64,000 nt of DNA from Candidatus Promineifilum breve. GTDB taxonomy: Bacteria > Chloroflexota > Anaerolineae > Promineifilales > Promineifilaceae. The notes under the pieces were generated by a model, which was not told the DNA's origin, searched no databases, and was given only the letters and a program-made list of their open reading frames with translations. The DNA is taken from positions 2,768,726 through 2,832,725 of the forward strand of contig NZ_LN890655.1 in NCBI RefSeq assembly GCF_900066015.1, in the 5' to 3' direction. Positions 56,439 to 64,000 of the stretch are shown one piece after another. How positions within the stretch are numbered: the first letter of the stretch is position 1; each line of letters begins with the position of its first letter. A program made the translations under genes and the position numbers.

Positions 56439-56543
56439 TAGGAGCAGGGGGGCGGGGGGCAGGGGAGCAGGGGTGCAGGGGTGCAGGGGTGCAGGGGTGA
56501 AATCTCCCCTGCCCCCCTGCTCCCCCGCCCCCCTGCTCTTCTT
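56439..56543. repeat. GCAGGGGTGCAGGGGAGCAGGGG palindrome
   Basis: Left arm of AGCAGGGG/TGCAGGGG octamers and right arm of CCCCTGCC/CCCCTGCT octamers form a palindrome ending two bases before the dcd stop codon. Gap 56389-56544 holds nothing else. Related units are in frame at 7240-7276 and 26560-26590. Confidence 0.85.
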
Positions 56544-56544
56544 C

Positions 56545-57099
56545 TCAAATCTGAGGCAACACAATACTCTGCTGATACTGATACTTCCCCTTGCGGTCGG
56601 CGTAGGAGATTTCGCAGACCTCGTCGGCCTGGAAGAACAGCACCTGGGCGATGCCCTCGTTGGCGTAGATGCGCGCCGGCAGCGGGGTGGTGTTGGAGAT
56701 TTCCAGCGTGACGTACCCCTCCCACTCCGGCTCGAAGGGGGTGACGTTGACGATGAGGCCACAGCGAGCGTAGGTGCTCTTGCCCAGGCAGATGGTAATG
56801 ATGTCGCGGGGGATGCGGAAATACTCAATCGTCTGGGCCAACACGAAGGAGTTGGGCGGGATGACGCACACGTCGCCGTGAAAATCGACGAACGACTTGG
56901 GGTTAAAGTGCTTGGGATCGACGACGGCCGAATGGACGTTGGTAAAGATTTTGAATTCGGTGCTGACACGAATGTCATAGCCATAGGACGACAGGCCATA
57001 GGAAATGACGCCGTCGCGTACCTGCCCATCGACAAACGGCTCGATCATCCTCTTCTCTTGCGCCATCCGGCGGATCCAGTGGTCGGGTTTTACAGACAT
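56545..57099 (-). CDS. dcd: dCTP deaminase
   Basis: The 184-aa product starts at 57099, with ATGAGGAGCG providing the ribosome binding site upstream. Family blocks are '[16 protein letters not shown]', '[10 protein letters not shown]' and '[20 protein letters not shown]', with the catalytic Glu in the last. It converts dCTP to dUTP (or dUMP in bifunctional forms) for thymidylate synthesis. The ordinary trimeric family length is kept. Between it and the next gene lie two hairpins. Confidence 0.95.
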   Translation of the reverse strand: MSVKPDHWIRRMAQEKRMIEPFVDGQVRDGVISYGLSSYGYDIRVSTEFKIFTNVHSAVVDPKHFNPKSFVDFHGDVCVIPPNSFVLAQTIEYFRIPRDIITICLGKSTYARCGLIVNVTPFEPEWEGYVTLEISNTTPLPARIYANEGIAQVLFFQADEVCEISYADRKGKYQYQQSIVLPQI

Positions 57100-57158
57100 C
57101 TCGCTTACGCTCCTCATATTTGGCTGATAATGAGCGAATTGTGGCCGATTCGGTGTGG

Positions 57159-57206
57159 GTGTCAAGGTGGCGCGATGGTCTGGAGACCTTCGCGCCACCT
57201 TGACAC
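57159..57206. repeat. Perfect 17-bp inverted repeat upstream of dcd
   Basis: GTGTCAAGGTGGCGCGA (57159-57175) is exactly inverted at 57190-57206, with a 14-base spacer that itself holds GGTCT-GG-AGACC. It sits 60 bases upstream of the dcd start. Confidence 0.85.
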
Positions 57207-57217
57207 ACCGCAAACAG

Positions 57218-57250
57218 AAAAGCGGCCATCCGTTGCTGGATGGCCGCTTT
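57218..57250 (-). terminator. Intrinsic terminator of the META lipoprotein gene
   Basis: AAAGCGGCCATCC (57219-57231) and GGATGGCCGCTTT (57238-57250) form a 13-bp stem; on the minus strand it is followed by TTCTGTTTG. It lies 27 bases after the stop of the META gene. Confidence 0.8.
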
Positions 57251-57276
57251 GGTTAGTCAGGAAGTAAAGGAATGGC

Positions 57277-58158
57277 TTACTCGGCCATGAAGGACACGAT
57301 CAGCGCGCCCTCAGCCGTGCGCAATTCCAGCACATTGCCGCTGATGGTATAGGTGGCCGCCTGCGACAGCATCGTGACGAAAGCCGTCTCTTGCTCCATC
57401 ACCCCGGCCGGCTCCGGGCACATCTTGCGGGTCGTGGCCGCGGGCAGGATGGTGATGTTGCCGCCGTCCAGCGTGTAGCTGGTCATGTAGTTGTTGCAGC
57501 CGGCCGAGCCGTTCAGCTTGCCGTCTTCGGTGAACACAGCCGTAATCGTCGTGTCGGCAATCAGGCCGCTGACCGCTTCACGGTTGTTGTTGACCATGGT
57601 GGCCGTCCAGTTCGTGCCCACCAACGCGGTCGGTGCCACGGCCCGGAAGGTCAGCACCGTCGCGCCCTCGGCGTTGGCGATCTGTAACGTTTCGCCATCG
57701 TTGGTGAAGGTCGCCGCCGCTTGCAGCGCGGCCAGGAAGGCGGCCTCTTGCTCCATCACGCCCTCGTCGGTACAGGCCATCATCGTCGATCCGGCCTGGC
57801 TGATGGTCAGATTAGCGCCATCGACCGTGTAGCCGGCGAAGTAGTTGTTGCAGCTACCGTTGCCGGCCACGCGGCCGTCGGCGCCGAACTCGGCCGTCGC
57901 CTCGCGGTCGGCCAGGGCCTCGACCGTTTCGCCGGCGGCATTCAGATAGGATACCAGTACCCAGCGCACACCTTGTAATCCGTTCTCGCTCATTTCGTCC
58001 GTTTTCTCCAAATCAGTTGCGCCTTCCACGGTTTCGGCCGCCGGCTGCTCGGTCGGCGCGGCAATGCTCTCCGGCTCGCCGCCGGTCGGGGTACAGGCGG
58101 CCAGGGCGACCGCCAGGGCCACCAAGGCGGCCATCAGACTAAAATACGTTTTCTTCAT
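57277..58158 (-). CDS. Double META-domain lipoprotein (HslJ-like)
   Basis: The start 58158 is five bases after GAGG; an ATG immediately before it is also possible. The 293-aa product has a lipoprotein signal with lipobox 'LAAC' and a short stalk. Two META (HslJ-like) domains follow (about 60-175 and 180-293), each with the Cys-Asn-Asn-Tyr block ('GNGSCNNYF', 'GSAGCNNYM') and a second Cys segment ('MMACTDEGVMEQE', 'RKMCPEPAGVMEQE'). Conserved Cys pairs may form disulfides. The HslJ family is linked to stress or antibiotic tolerance in enterobacteria; its role here is unknown. Confidence 0.88.
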   Translation of the reverse strand: MKKTYFSLMAALVALAVALAACTPTGGEPESIAAPTEQPAAETVEGATDLEKTDEMSENGLQGVRWVLVSYLNAAGETVEALADREATAEFGADGRVAGNGSCNNYFAGYTVDGANLTISQAGSTMMACTDEGVMEQEAAFLAALQAAATFTNDGETLQIANAEGATVLTFRAVAPTALVGTNWTATMVNNNREAVSGLIADTTITAVFTEDGKLNGSAGCNNYMTSYTLDGGNITILPAATTRKMCPEPAGVMEQETAFVTMLSQAATYTISGNVLELRTAEGALIVSFMAE

Positions 58159-58269
58159 CATTTCCTCTCTCGTTTAATATGGTTATGGCTCAGGCTCCCT
58201 TCGTCCCAAGCCCGCGCCTTGACGGGCGCTCATCATATAGACGCCGCGCAACGAGAAAAGTTCCCGACA

Positions 58270-58308
58270 CTTAAGTAAAAAGTACCGGGCGCTCTGGTGA
58301 GCGCCCGG
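58270..58308 (-). terminator. Intrinsic terminator of the DNRLRE protein gene
   Basis: CCGGGCGCTC (58285-58294), loop TGGT, GAGCGCCCGG (58299-58308); on the minus strand it is followed by TACTTTTTACTT. It lies about 20 bases after the stop codon at 58328. Confidence 0.85.
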
Positions 58309-58327
58309 CAGTTAGTGAAGCGGTCTT

Positions 58328-60025
58328 CTAATAGCTGGGGATGGCCGGCATGTAATCTCGTATGGTGATGAAGGGGGCCACCATGTCGAGGGCGATCCCG
58401 CTGCCGGGGCCGCCGAAGAACGGGCTGACCCGGCCGGTGCTATCGCGGGCCTGCACCTGGAAAGCGTAGGTGCCGTCGCCCAGAATGGCCGAGAATTGCG
58501 CGCTGGTGACGGCGACGTTGGTCAGCCACGTCTGCCACGGGCCGTTGTTGAAGCGGAACTGGACGGTATAGGCGACGATCGACGCCCCCGGCGCGGCCGA
58601 ACCCACCCACGACACGAGGAAGTTATTCGCCGTGGCGATGGGCGGATTGAACGCCGCAATGTTGGCCGAGGGATCGCCGAGCGAGACCGTCGTCTCAGCC
58701 TGGGGGCCATTGGGGAACGCCTGGATGTTGCCCACCCGGTCGACGGCGCGCGCCCGGAAGCCATAGACCTGGCCGGGCAAGGCACTGAGCACGGTGCCCG
58801 ACGTGGCCTGCGTGGTGAAGGTGAACGGCTGCCACGGCCCGCCGTCCAGTTGGAACTCCACGTCATAGTGGGCGATGCCACTGCCGTCGTTGGGGCCGCT
58901 GCCGGTATCGGTGCCGATCCACGACACGTTGAAGGTGTCGGTGAAGGTGAATTGCGGCAAGGGGTTCATCGTCGCATTGGGCGGCACGGTATCGACCGTT
59001 GTCGCCGCGTCGGGCGTGGGATGGAACGCCTCGACGTTGTTGGCGACGTCCACGGCGCGCACACGGAACTCGTAGAACATGCCGTTTGTGCCGGTGAAGG
59101 TGGCCGAGGTGGCCGTGGTGGCCGTCTGCCAGTTTTCCCACGCGCCGCCGTTGACGCGGGATTGCACGTCAAAATGGCGAATGCCGCTGGCCCCCGGGGT
59201 GGGGCCGTCGGTGCCGTTCCAGCGTACGGTGAATGTGCCCGCCGACCATTGCGGCAACTGTTCGATATTGGACGTGGGCGGGGTGGTGTCGGTGACGACG
59301 TCATAGGTGACGATCAACCGCGCATGCAAGCCGTTGTTGGCGTTGAGGGCGGTGAAGATGCGTTCGCGCTGTTGTGGCTGCTCGTTGCCCTGGATCATGA
59401 TCCCATGGTTCGGACGCTGGCCCGATACCCACTGGGCCACGGAACCGGTCAGGCTGGCTTCGATCCAGCCGATCGACGCCGGCACGTCACCAACGCCGAT
59501 CTCCGACCCCCAACTGGGATTGAAATTGTTCCAGGTCAGGATCGATGCGTCCCATTGCGAACTCAGAAAACGGGCCAGCATGGACGTGGGCGCGTCGCCA
59601 TTGGGCGAAAAGCCATTGATGAAGGCGCGCAGATTGGCCGATTGGATGGTGGCGTTGCTGGGGATCTGATTTAGGTCGAATCTCAGGAAAGTGCGCATGG
59701 CCCCCAGACCCAGCGTCTGATTGAAGCCGACACGTATATTCGGATCGTTATTCCAATTGCTATTGGGAAAGCCCGATGAGGTGAAGGTGTCGTGTTGGAC
59801 CGGAATATCCAGGGTGATCGTTGTCACGTCGCCGCGCCGCGTCTCCGACAAGACGATTGGCTTTAGGGTGGCGTACACTTCTGCGTCGGTGGGGTAGGGG
59901 CCGTCTGTCTCTTCCTGGGCCGGGGCTGTGGCCGCGGTCACGGCCAGCAATAGGGCGATAACCAGGGTGATAAACAGTCGCCGGGCATGGCGTCCCGGCC
60001 GCGGAGTGGATTTCAAGGTCGACAT
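58328..60025 (-). CDS. Secreted DNRLRE-domain protein with Ig/FN3-like repeats
   Basis: The 565-aa product starts at 60025 with AAGGAG seven bases ahead. A signal peptide (about 1-38) leads to a DNRLRE domain (about 75-245; 'FLRFDLNQIPSNATIQSANL', 'WVSGQRPNHGIMIQG'). Three Fn3/Ig-like repeats of about 100 residues follow, each starting 'FTVRWNGTD', 'FNVSWIGTD' and 'FLVSWVGS' and carrying 'YDVEFQLDGGPWQ'-like cores. The protein is likely exported and cell-wall or matrix associated. No anchor is visible at the C terminus. It has its own promoter. Confidence 0.87.
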   Translation of the reverse strand: MSTLKSTPRPGRHARRLFITLVIALLLAVTAATAPAQEETDGPYPTDAEVYATLKPIVLSETRRGDVTTITLDIPVQHDTFTSSGFPNSNWNNDPNIRVGFNQTLGLGAMRTFLRFDLNQIPSNATIQSANLRAFINGFSPNGDAPTSMLARFLSSQWDASILTWNNFNPSWGSEIGVGDVPASIGWIEASLTGSVAQWVSGQRPNHGIMIQGNEQPQQRERIFTALNANNGLHARLIVTYDVVTDTTPPTSNIEQLPQWSAGTFTVRWNGTDGPTPGASGIRHFDVQSRVNGGAWENWQTATTATSATFTGTNGMFYEFRVRAVDVANNVEAFHPTPDAATTVDTVPPNATMNPLPQFTFTDTFNVSWIGTDTGSGPNDGSGIAHYDVEFQLDGGPWQPFTFTTQATSGTVLSALPGQVYGFRARAVDRVGNIQAFPNGPQAETTVSLGDPSANIAAFNPPIATANNFLVSWVGSAAPGASIVAYTVQFRFNNGPWQTWLTNVAVTSAQFSAILGDGTYAFQVQARDSTGRVSPFFGGPGSGIALDMVAPFITIRDYMPAIPSY

Positions 60026-60097
60026 ATTGGGGTGCTCCTTACAGTGATCGTCTCAGTCTGCCAACAATTCGGTAAACAATAGGCTCTCCAATTTGAC

Positions 60098-60126
60098 ATT
60101 ATAAACCGCAACCGGCGGCTATTCAA
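60098..60126 (-). promoter_or_regulatory. Promoter of the DNRLRE protein gene
   Basis: On the minus strand: TTGAAT (60121-60126), 17-base spacer, TATAAT (60098-60103), about 73 bases before the start codon. Confidence 0.75.
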
Positions 60127-60302
60127 TAGAACATACGTAACTTGGCATATAGACTCCAGTCAATAATGGAAGGCAATCGGCTTCTTTTTTGCCGGTTCGG
60201 GTCAAAAAGCTTGAGTATAATTACCTGTCTATCCCTTTTCTATTTCCAAAAAAAGGATATTATTAAGAAAAGGGAAACGTCTGTCTAGTGGGAGGTGCGC
60301 GC

Positions 60303-62132
60303 ATGAACTTTTGGACCGGATTGATTCTGGGAGTCATCATCGGCTGGCTGGTGGAGTGGATTATCGACTGGCTTTTCTGGCGACGGGACGCCGGCGAGGC
60401 CCGCGAGGCAGAGCTACAACTAAAGGAGCGCCTGGCCGTGGCCGAAGGTCGCGCCGCGCCGGATGTTGACGTGGATGCCTGGCTGGCCGAAGCCGAGCAG
60501 GAGTATCAGGCCCGCCTGCTTGCCGCCGAAGAAGAGTGGCAGGCGCGGCTGAATCTCAACGAGCAACAGTGGCAAGCGCAGTACGCACGGGTGGAGGCGG
60601 ACAACGCCGACTTGCAGACGCGCCTGTCCGGCGGCGCGGTAGCCGCGGGTACGGTGGCCGCCGGCATCATGCTGAATGATGAACCAGGCGCGGCAGACGT
60701 GCGCCTGGCTGATGAGACGCTCCTCGCCGAACTGGCCGAGGAGGACGCCGATTTAGAGCTATCGGCGACGGACGAACCGTGGCCGGCCGGCGCGCCGGAG
60801 TACGAGGCCGGCGGCGAGCGGCTGCTCGACGAGATGGACAGCGACGTGGCCGAACGGTTCCACCTGGCGGGCATCGATTCGGTTGACGAACTGGCCGCCG
60901 CCGATGCCACCGCGCTCGCCGTCACCACGGGCTTGGAGCAGGAGGCCGCCGAAGAATGGATTGAGCGGGCCGCGGAATCCCTCTCACCGGCTGCCGTGGC
61001 CCCCACGCACCGCGACGACCTGACCCGCGTCCACGGCATCGGCCCCAAATACGCCGGGCTACTGGCCGCCGCGGGTATCACGTCATTTGACGATCTGGCC
61101 GCGGCCACGCCCGACCGCTTGCGCGACGTCGTCAAGCCCGGCCCCATGCAGCAGATCAACTTCGCCAGTTGGTCGGCCCAGGCGGCGGCGTTGGCCGGCG
61201 CGCGCGGGCTACGGGTTGGCGACGACCTGACCGAACTGGAAGGCATCGGCCCCGTCTATGCCGCCAAATTGCGCGAGAAGGGCATCGTCGCCTTCGCCGA
61301 CCTGGCCGCGGCCGACGAGGCCACGCTGGCCGGCATCATCGACGCCCCCGCCTGGCGGCGCATCAACTATGGCGACTGGATCGCCCAGGCCCGGCTGGCC
61401 GCTGCCGGCGACGAAGCCGGTTTGCGCGAGCTACAGGATCGCCTGTACCGGCGCGGCGGCGATAACCTGGGCCTGATTCGCGGCCTGGGTGGCCGGTCGG
61501 TGGCGGCGCTGGATGCGGCGGGTATCGCCACCTTTGCCGACCTGGCCGCGACCACGCCCCAGCAAGTCGAGAGCGCCTTGCGCCAGGCCGGCGTGCGCGG
61601 CAGCTACGATTACGAGGCCTGGATCGGCGAGGCCGGGGTGCGCGCTGCCGGCAAGCGCGTATCGACCGGCCGCCAACGCCCGACCTACAGCGTACCCTGC
61701 CCGCAGGACCTGTCGGCCGTGTCCGGCATCGGCCCGGTGTTCGAGGAGCGTCTCTACGCCGCCGGCATCGGCAGCTATTGGGCGCTGGCCGAACTGCCGG
61801 CCGACCAACTGGTGACCCTCCTCGACGCCCGCCCGGGGCAAGTCGATCCGGCGGCCATCAAGGCCGCGGCCATGCGCCGTGCTGTGGAGACCGACTCGCT
61901 CGGCCGCACCTGGAACGGCACGCCGCCCGATGATTTCGACGGTCTGCCCGAAATCGGCGAGGTCTATGAGCGGCGGCTCTACGAGGCGGGCATCTGCACC
62001 TATGAGACGTTGGCCGCCACCGCGCCGGAGCGTTTGGCCGAGATTTGCCAGGCCCCGGCGATGCGCGCCCCCAATTATGGAGCCTGGGTCGCCCTGGCCG
62101 CCGAGTTGGCCGCGGCCCGCGGGAGCAACTAA
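60303..62132 (+). CDS. Membrane-anchored protein with multiple helix-hairpin-helix units (DUF4332-like)
   Basis: The 609-aa product starts at 60303 behind GGGAGG. An N-terminal membrane helix (about 3-24, 'LILGVIIGWLVEWIIDWLFW') is followed by a coiled coil (about 30-110) and an acidic stretch. From about residue 180 onward come six HhH-type units of about 75 residues, with cores such as 'VHGIGPKYAGLLAAAG', 'LEGIGPVYAAKLREKG', 'VSGIGPVFEERLYAAG' and 'LPEIGEVYERRLYEAG'. HhH units usually contact DNA backbone or other HhH proteins. A DNA-to-membrane tether is conceivable but unproven. The region 60127-60302 holds an AT-rich stretch with a TATAAT near 60214. Confidence 0.82.
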   Translation: MNFWTGLILGVIIGWLVEWIIDWLFWRRDAGEAREAELQLKERLAVAEGRAAPDVDVDAWLAEAEQEYQARLLAAEEEWQARLNLNEQQWQAQYARVEADNADLQTRLSGGAVAAGTVAAGIMLNDEPGAADVRLADETLLAELAEEDADLELSATDEPWPAGAPEYEAGGERLLDEMDSDVAERFHLAGIDSVDELAAADATALAVTTGLEQEAAEEWIERAAESLSPAAVAPTHRDDLTRVHGIGPKYAGLLAAAGITSFDDLAAATPDRLRDVVKPGPMQQINFASWSAQAAALAGARGLRVGDDLTELEGIGPVYAAKLREKGIVAFADLAAADEATLAGIIDAPAWRRINYGDWIAQARLAAAGDEAGLRELQDRLYRRGGDNLGLIRGLGGRSVAALDAAGIATFADLAATTPQQVESALRQAGVRGSYDYEAWIGEAGVRAAGKRVSTGRQRPTYSVPCPQDLSAVSGIGPVFEERLYAAGIGSYWALAELPADQLVTLLDARPGQVDPAAIKAAAMRRAVETDSLGRTWNGTPPDDFDGLPEIGEVYERRLYEAGICTYETLAATAPERLAEICQAPAMRAPNYGAWVALAAELAAARGSN

Positions 62133-62135
62133 GCC

Positions 62136-63878
62136 ATGTTTCGCTATCGCACCGACGAAGAGATCAGGCGCTATGATCTAATGAAGCTGGGCGTGCTGCT
62201 CATGCTGCTGGCGCTGCTGGCCCTCACCTGGATCGCCACCCGCGACATGGATGTGGCCGGGACGGTGGTCGATGAGTCGGCCACCGCCGCCGCCGAACTG
62301 GCCTCCGTGCCCGCGCCCACGCTCGGCGTACCCTCCATCAATGCTCCGGCTGGGGCCTTGCCGCCCGGCGGCGTAACGCTCAGCGGCACGGCCGGCCCGG
62401 GGGCGCAGGTCGTCATTCTGATCGATGGCCTTCCGGCCGGCGCGGCCAGCGCCGGGGTCGATGGCGCGTGGTCGACCACGGTCGATCTGCCGGCCGGCGA
62501 CTACACGGTTCAGGCCCAGACGGTCGATAACGTCGGCGCGGTGGTGGGCGAGTCGGCGCCGATCCTCATCCACGTGGGCGAAACGGAAGAGATCGCCGTT
62601 GAACCGGGCGAGTTGGCGATGCCGGGCTTCGACCCATTGACCGGGCGCTATATGTTCTCCGGCACGGCCGCGCCGGGCCAAACGGTCACGATCAGCAGCA
62701 ACGGCACGGTTGTGGGCACGGGTCTGGCCGACGAAACAGGCGCGTGGGCCATCGCCGTGCAGTCCGACGCGATCGGTGGCGAGGTGACGATGCAAAGCAC
62801 CAATGCCGCCGGCGACGTCGTCGGGCAGAGCCTGCCGCTCAAGCTCAACGGCCGGCCGCCCAGCCTGAACGTGACCGGCGATGTGCAAGTTGACCCAAGC
62901 GGCGGCGCGCTGCTGTGGCCCGCCCGGCCGGAAGGGGTAGCCCTGAGCGGCCGGGGCGAGCCGGGAACCGCGGTTGAGATCGTCGTTGACGGCGCGCCCG
63001 CGACCACGGCCGTGGTCGACCCCAGCGGCCAGTGGACGGCGACGCTGACCCTGCCCGAAGGCGTCCACGTTCTCCAACTGAACACCCTCGACCCCGGCGG
63101 GGCGCTTCTCCTGGCCGCGCTGCCGGTCACGGTGGCGGTGGGTGAGGCGGCTCTGGCGGAAGGGACACCGGGAGCGACCGAGGCCGCGCCGGCTGATGGC
63201 GGCCAGACGGTGGCCGAGCTACTGGCCGGTCGCCCCGAGTTCGCCGCTTTTTGGGCCGCCGCGCAGGCCACGGGGCTAAGCGAGACGCTGGCCGAGGCGA
63301 CCGAATTCACCGTCTTTGCCCCGACCGACGACGCGTTCAATGAGTTGCCGCCGCAGGTGATCGACGGCTTGACGGCCAACCCGGACGTGCTGGCGCAGCT
63401 CTTGCAATACCACGTGGCGCGCGGCCAATACGCGGCCGCCGACCTGCTCGTCGTGCAGCCGGCGACCTTGGACGGTCGTCTGTTGACCATCGCGGCGGAG
63501 AATGACACCCTGACGGTTAATGATGCTCTGGTGAGCGCGCCGGACATTGCCGCCACGAACGGCGTCATTCACGCCATCGACCGCATCCTCGTGCCGCCGC
63601 TGGCGGTGGGCGTGCGCCCGCCGGTCATCGACGAATCCGGCGTGCCGACCTTCACCGGCCCATTGCTGACCATCGTCGGCACGGCCGAACCTAATCACAC
63701 GATACTGATAGAATTGAACGGCGAGTCATTCGGTCAGCCGGCCGTCGTGGGGCCGGATACGACCTGGCTGGTGGCGGGCGACGTAACGACGGGCGAATAC
63801 CGGATTATCGCCTACATGCTGAGCGCGTCCGGCGCATTGGAAGCCATCTCGCGGCCGGTGATATTACCGGTCAGATAA
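62136..63878 (+). CDS. Membrane-anchored Ig-repeat and fasciclin-domain protein
   Basis: The 580-aa product starts 3 bases after the HhH gene. A cytoplasmic N-terminus and one membrane helix (about 17-35) lead to Ig-like domains (about 65-145, 155-235 and 250-340; 'GVTLSGTAGPGAQVVILIDG', 'FSGTAAPGQTVTI', 'VALSGRGEPGTAVEIVVDG'). A fasciclin (FAS1) domain (about 350-490) has box H1 'FTVFAPTDDAFNELP' and H2 'NGVIHAIDRILVP'. A last Ig-like repeat ends the protein. FAS1 domains mediate adhesion. The tight spacing suggests co-expression with the HhH protein. Confidence 0.87.
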   Translation: MFRYRTDEEIRRYDLMKLGVLLMLLALLALTWIATRDMDVAGTVVDESATAAAELASVPAPTLGVPSINAPAGALPPGGVTLSGTAGPGAQVVILIDGLPAGAASAGVDGAWSTTVDLPAGDYTVQAQTVDNVGAVVGESAPILIHVGETEEIAVEPGELAMPGFDPLTGRYMFSGTAAPGQTVTISSNGTVVGTGLADETGAWAIAVQSDAIGGEVTMQSTNAAGDVVGQSLPLKLNGRPPSLNVTGDVQVDPSGGALLWPARPEGVALSGRGEPGTAVEIVVDGAPATTAVVDPSGQWTATLTLPEGVHVLQLNTLDPGGALLLAALPVTVAVGEAALAEGTPGATEAAPADGGQTVAELLAGRPEFAAFWAAAQATGLSETLAEATEFTVFAPTDDAFNELPPQVIDGLTANPDVLAQLLQYHVARGQYAAADLLVVQPATLDGRLLTIAAENDTLTVNDALVSAPDIAATNGVIHAIDRILVPPLAVGVRPPVIDESGVPTFTGPLLTIVGTAEPNHTILIELNGESFGQPAVVGPDTTWLVAGDVTTGEYRIIAYMLSASGALEAISRPVILPVR

Positions 63879-63975
63879 TAGATAGGGTATAGTCCATCAG
63901 GAGTCAGCAAGAATGGCCGGCCTGGTGTAGTCATACCGCGACGCCGCGCCGTATCGAGAAGGGAGAAAAGCGACG

Positions 63976-64000
63976 ATGAGCAATGATTTCATGGATTTAT
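63976..64000 (+). CDS. Start of a gene cut by the right edge
   Basis: An ATG at 63976 is preceded by GGGAGAAAAGCGACG, a fair ribosome binding site, and opens a frame beginning Met-Ser-Asn-Asp-Phe-Met-Asp-Leu. Only eight codons are in the window, so the product cannot be named. The 97-base gap before it shows no terminator or clear promoter apart from a TATAGT near 63894. Confidence 0.5.

Overview
The window is a 64 kb stretch of a high-GC, densely coded bacterial chromosome. Gene content suggests a Chloroflexota member of the Anaerolineae / Promineifilum type; this is inference from family resemblance, since no 16S gene is present. Supporting traits are lipoproteins with long Pro/Thr/Ala-rich stalks, CARDB, META, fasciclin and DNRLRE surface proteins, a single-chain GlyQ-GlyS glycyl-tRNA synthetase, a UbiA-type prenyltransferase, a Rieske/cytochrome b/cytochrome c complex, and recognisable TTGACR-17-TAYAAT promoters.

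Layout. 1-10.1 kb: an alpha-glucan and cell-surface carbohydrate region (end of a sugar ABC permease, GH57 lipoprotein, GH13 enzyme, membrane glycosyltransferase, GH-like lipoprotein). 10.2-12.0 kb: an oligoendopeptidase F. 12.1-15.3 kb (minus): a zinc-type uptake operon (binding protein, ATPase, permease, Fur-family regulator), every junction an ATGA overlap, behind one promoter with a Fur-like operator. 15.4-18.8 kb: a triple-GAF histidine kinase and its NarL-type regulator. 18.9-25.1 kb (minus): a DegV protein and a MacB-like export/assembly operon. 25.4-35.5 kb (minus): a second membrane glycosyltransferase, a Zn/Cd-type P-ATPase, an AT-rich double-CXXC protein, a MerR regulator, GlyQS and RecO. 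35.6-36.0 kb: tRNA-Lys and, on the other strand, a convincing unassigned ncRNA gene. 36.1-44.6 kb: a mixed metabolic block (UbiA prenyltransferase, THUMP methyltransferase, CopG-type antitoxin, F420-type oxidoreductase, RmlD-like reductase, RNase III, FabF, a MoaD-MoaE fusion, MoaC, a PIG-L deacetylase). 44.7-52.5 kb: a signalling cluster (Ser/Thr kinase with beta-propeller, PP2C phosphatase, J-like/VWA protein, zinc-ribbon FHA protein, small protein, OmpR regulator, membrane-anchored HExxH protein). 52.9-56.1 kb (minus): the Rieske/b/c operon. 56.3-64.0 kb: tRNA-Val, dCTP deaminase, META lipoprotein, DNRLRE exoprotein, a membrane helix-hairpin-helix protein, an Ig/fasciclin protein and the first codons of another gene.

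The most striking feature cuts across the genes. Several families of intergenic palindromes recur. Many have arms built from short degenerate direct repeats; others are REPIN-like doublets. They repeatedly sit against or supply stop codons (degV family, rmlD-like, rnc, fabF, recO, moaC, moaDE). Related repeats also lie in frame inside genes at linker positions: the MoaD-MoaE junction, the GlyQ-GlyS junction, two sites in the P-type ATPase, two sites in each glycosyltransferase and one in the F420-type oxidoreductase. The strongest candidates for something undescribed are this repeat system and its use as protein linkers, the promoter- and terminator-bounded ncRNA at 35.73-35.93 kb, and the kinase/phosphatase/VWA/FHA cluster.
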